DNA from: Mycobacterium senriense
GTDB lineage: Bacteria > Actinomycetota > Actinomycetes > Mycobacteriales > Mycobacteriaceae
Assembly: GCF_019668465.1 (NCBI RefSeq)
Contig: NZ_AP024828.1
Coordinates: forward strand, 3,038,001 to 3,102,000
Direction: 5' to 3'
Length of the DNA: 64,000 bases
Shown here: one piece after another, positions 62,862 through 64,000 of the stretch
How positions within the stretch are numbered: the first letter of the stretch is position 1
Layout of the letters: each line of letters begins with the position of its first letter
Translations under genes and position numbers: made by a program
Notes under the pieces: model-generated
Database searches by the model: none
Told to the model about the DNA's origin: nothing
The model's input: only the letters and a program-made list of their open reading frames with translations

Positions 62862-63932
62862 TTAACGCTCGATCGCGGGCGGGACGTCCCGCTGGTCCTG
62901 GACTTCCAGGGCGTCCAGCGCCTCGTCCGCCAGCGCACGGCCGGCGGCGATCACCTCCACCGCCCGGTGGAATTCCAGGGCCCGGCACGTCGAGCGCGGG
63001 ATCTCGATGTGCAGGTCGGGCGGGTAGACCGCCAGGGTGTGGCGGGCCAGGGCGGCCTGGGCGATGTCGATGGTCCGGTTCATCACCTCGAAGCTGCCCA
63101 GTTTGGGCACGGCGGGTCCCACGCCGGCCAGGTCGCCGGCGTCGTCACCGGGCGCGGGCTGCTCGTCGTCCTGGGCGTCCACCCAGCTGTCCGGCTCGCC
63201 GGCCGGTCCGCCCAGCCTGCTCAGCACCGCGCGCGCGGTCGGCCGATCGAGCAGCGACCGGGCGGCGGCCGTGTCCAGCAGCGCGGAGGTGCTGCGCACC
63301 ATGCGGGTCAACCACTCGACGGTGGCACCCGGCTCCGGTTCGCGGTTGCTGACCGCCTCGCTGCCGGACAGGCTCACCGCGATGGTCAGGTCGGCGTTGA
63401 CCGCGGCGAGCGGGGCCAGCGGCAGCGGATCCAGGATGCCGCCGTCGGCGAGCAGCCGCCCGTCGACCGCGTGGGGGGCGATCACGCCGGGGATCGCGAT
63501 GGACGCCCGGATCGCCTCGTCGAGGGGGCCGCGCTGAAACCACACGGACTTGCCCGTCAGCAGGTCCGTCGCCACCGCGGTGTAGGGGATGGGCAGGTCT
63601 TCGATGGCGACCGGACCCAGGATGTCGCGCACCGCGTCCAGGATCTTGCCGGCCCGCATCACGCCGGCCGCGCTGATGGACGGGTCCAGCAGCCGCAGGA
63701 TGGTGCGCTGGGTCAGCTTCTTCGCCCAGTCGGCGAACTCGTCCAGCCGCCCGGCCGCCTGCAGCCCGCCGACCAGCGCACCCATCGACGAGCCGGAGAC
63801 GCCGACGACGTCGTAGCCGCGCGCCGCCAGGGCCTCGATCACCCCGATGTGGGCGTAGCCGCGGGCACCGCCGCTGCCCAGGGCGAGTGCCACCCGGGTC
63901 GGTTCTGATCGACGCGGAAGTTCGTCCGGCAC
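62862..63932 (-). CDS. Patatin-like phospholipase (Rv1063c-like)
   Basis: A 356-residue patatin-like protein, only distantly related to its convergent neighbour. The oxyanion loop is ALGSGGARGYAHIGVIEALA, the Ser elbow GVSGSSMGALVGGLQAAG (GxSxG), and the catalytic Asp in DGRLLADGGILDPLPLAP. It resembles the RssA/YlbK group of patatins. The C-terminal ~110 residues contain DLHIEIPRSTCRALEFHRAV, followed by EVIAAGRALADEALDAL, a conserved mycobacterial tail. The start is GTG at 63932; 68 bases remain to the window end. Confidence 0.92.
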   Translation of the reverse strand: MPDELPRRSEPTRVALALGSGGARGYAHIGVIEALAARGYDVVGVSGSSMGALVGGLQAAGRLDEFADWAKKLTQRTILRLLDPSISAAGVMRAGKILDAVRDILGPVAIEDLPIPYTAVATDLLTGKSVWFQRGPLDEAIRASIAIPGVIAPHAVDGRLLADGGILDPLPLAPLAAVNADLTIAVSLSGSEAVSNREPEPGATVEWLTRMVRSTSALLDTAAARSLLDRPTARAVLSRLGGPAGEPDSWVDAQDDEQPAPGDDAGDLAGVGPAVPKLGSFEVMNRTIDIAQAALARHTLAVYPPDLHIEIPRSTCRALEFHRAVEVIAAGRALADEALDALEVQDQRDVPPAIER

Positions 63933-64000
63933 CCCTACATTCTGCGCGGCGACACTGGGTCAGCGGGCGGCGCGGGCACTTTTTTCAGCCGTGATCCCAA

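Overview
The window looks like the chromosome of a slow-growing Mycobacterium. The sequence is GC-rich with many GTG and TTG starts. It carries PPE, PE and ESAT-6-like genes of the ESX-5-associated type, rpfB, lpq lipoproteins and the TrcRS and Kdp two-component systems. From about 8.4 kb onward the gene order follows, from memory, M. tuberculosis H37Rv from Rv1007c (metG/metS) to Rv1040c (PE8), and resumes near the right end with the equivalents of Rv1057 to Rv1063c. No insertion sequence, prophage or CRISPR array was seen. The species cannot be named from the sequence alone.

Layout. (1) 1-7.8 kb is an accessory, probably extracellular-polysaccharide region: an edge-truncated polyprenyl glycosylphosphotransferase, an RmlC-like cupin lacking the usual catalytic His, a PPE-SVP gene, two adjacent related TetR regulators, a BcsB-like secreted/anchored protein and a polysaccharide deacetylase. 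(2) 7.8-16 kb holds a PAS protein, metG, tatD, the rpfB-ksgA-ispE operon behind a probable RNA-switch leader, and pks16. (3) 16-22.2 kb is a minus-strand block: tRNA-Gln, glmU, prsA, arsC, lpqT, an SDR gene, rplY and pth. (4) 22.3-33.6 kb holds a TetR gene, a second lysA-like gene, mfd, mazG, lpqU behind a long structured leader, eno, a divIC/ftsB-like gene, a DUF501 gene and a Ppx/GppA phosphatase. (5) 33.7-44.5 kb is a co-directional kdp operon (a tiny new ORF, then kdpF, A, B, C, D, E), followed upstream by trcS and trcR. (6) 45-49.6 kb is a PE/PPE/Esx cluster. (7) 49.6-58.7 kb is accessory: a DUF732 gene with a decayed duplicate of its 3' end, a methyltransferase, a tRNA with a UAA anticodon, a membrane protein, a dienelactone-hydrolase-like gene, small conserved genes and an amt-glnK pair. 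(8) 57.6-64 kb holds the TrcR-linked beta-propeller gene, fadD14, an SRPBCC protein, a class II amidotransferase and two patatin-like genes.

How the parts fit. Several loci serve the cell envelope: glmU (UDP-GlcNAc), ispE (isoprenoid precursors for polyprenyl carriers), rpfB and lpqU (peptidoglycan cleavage) and the polysaccharide locus. Two-component systems sit next to likely targets: KdpDE with KdpFABC, and TrcRS with the Rv1057-like gene 13 kb away. The observations most worth following up are a 19-bp element shared by the kdp and PE8 upstream regions, the unexplained structured leader of lpqU, the 27-residue ORF translationally coupled to kdpF, the roughly 120-residue Cys-containing insert in KdpC, and the polysaccharide locus with paired gamma-butyrolactone-receptor-like regulators.
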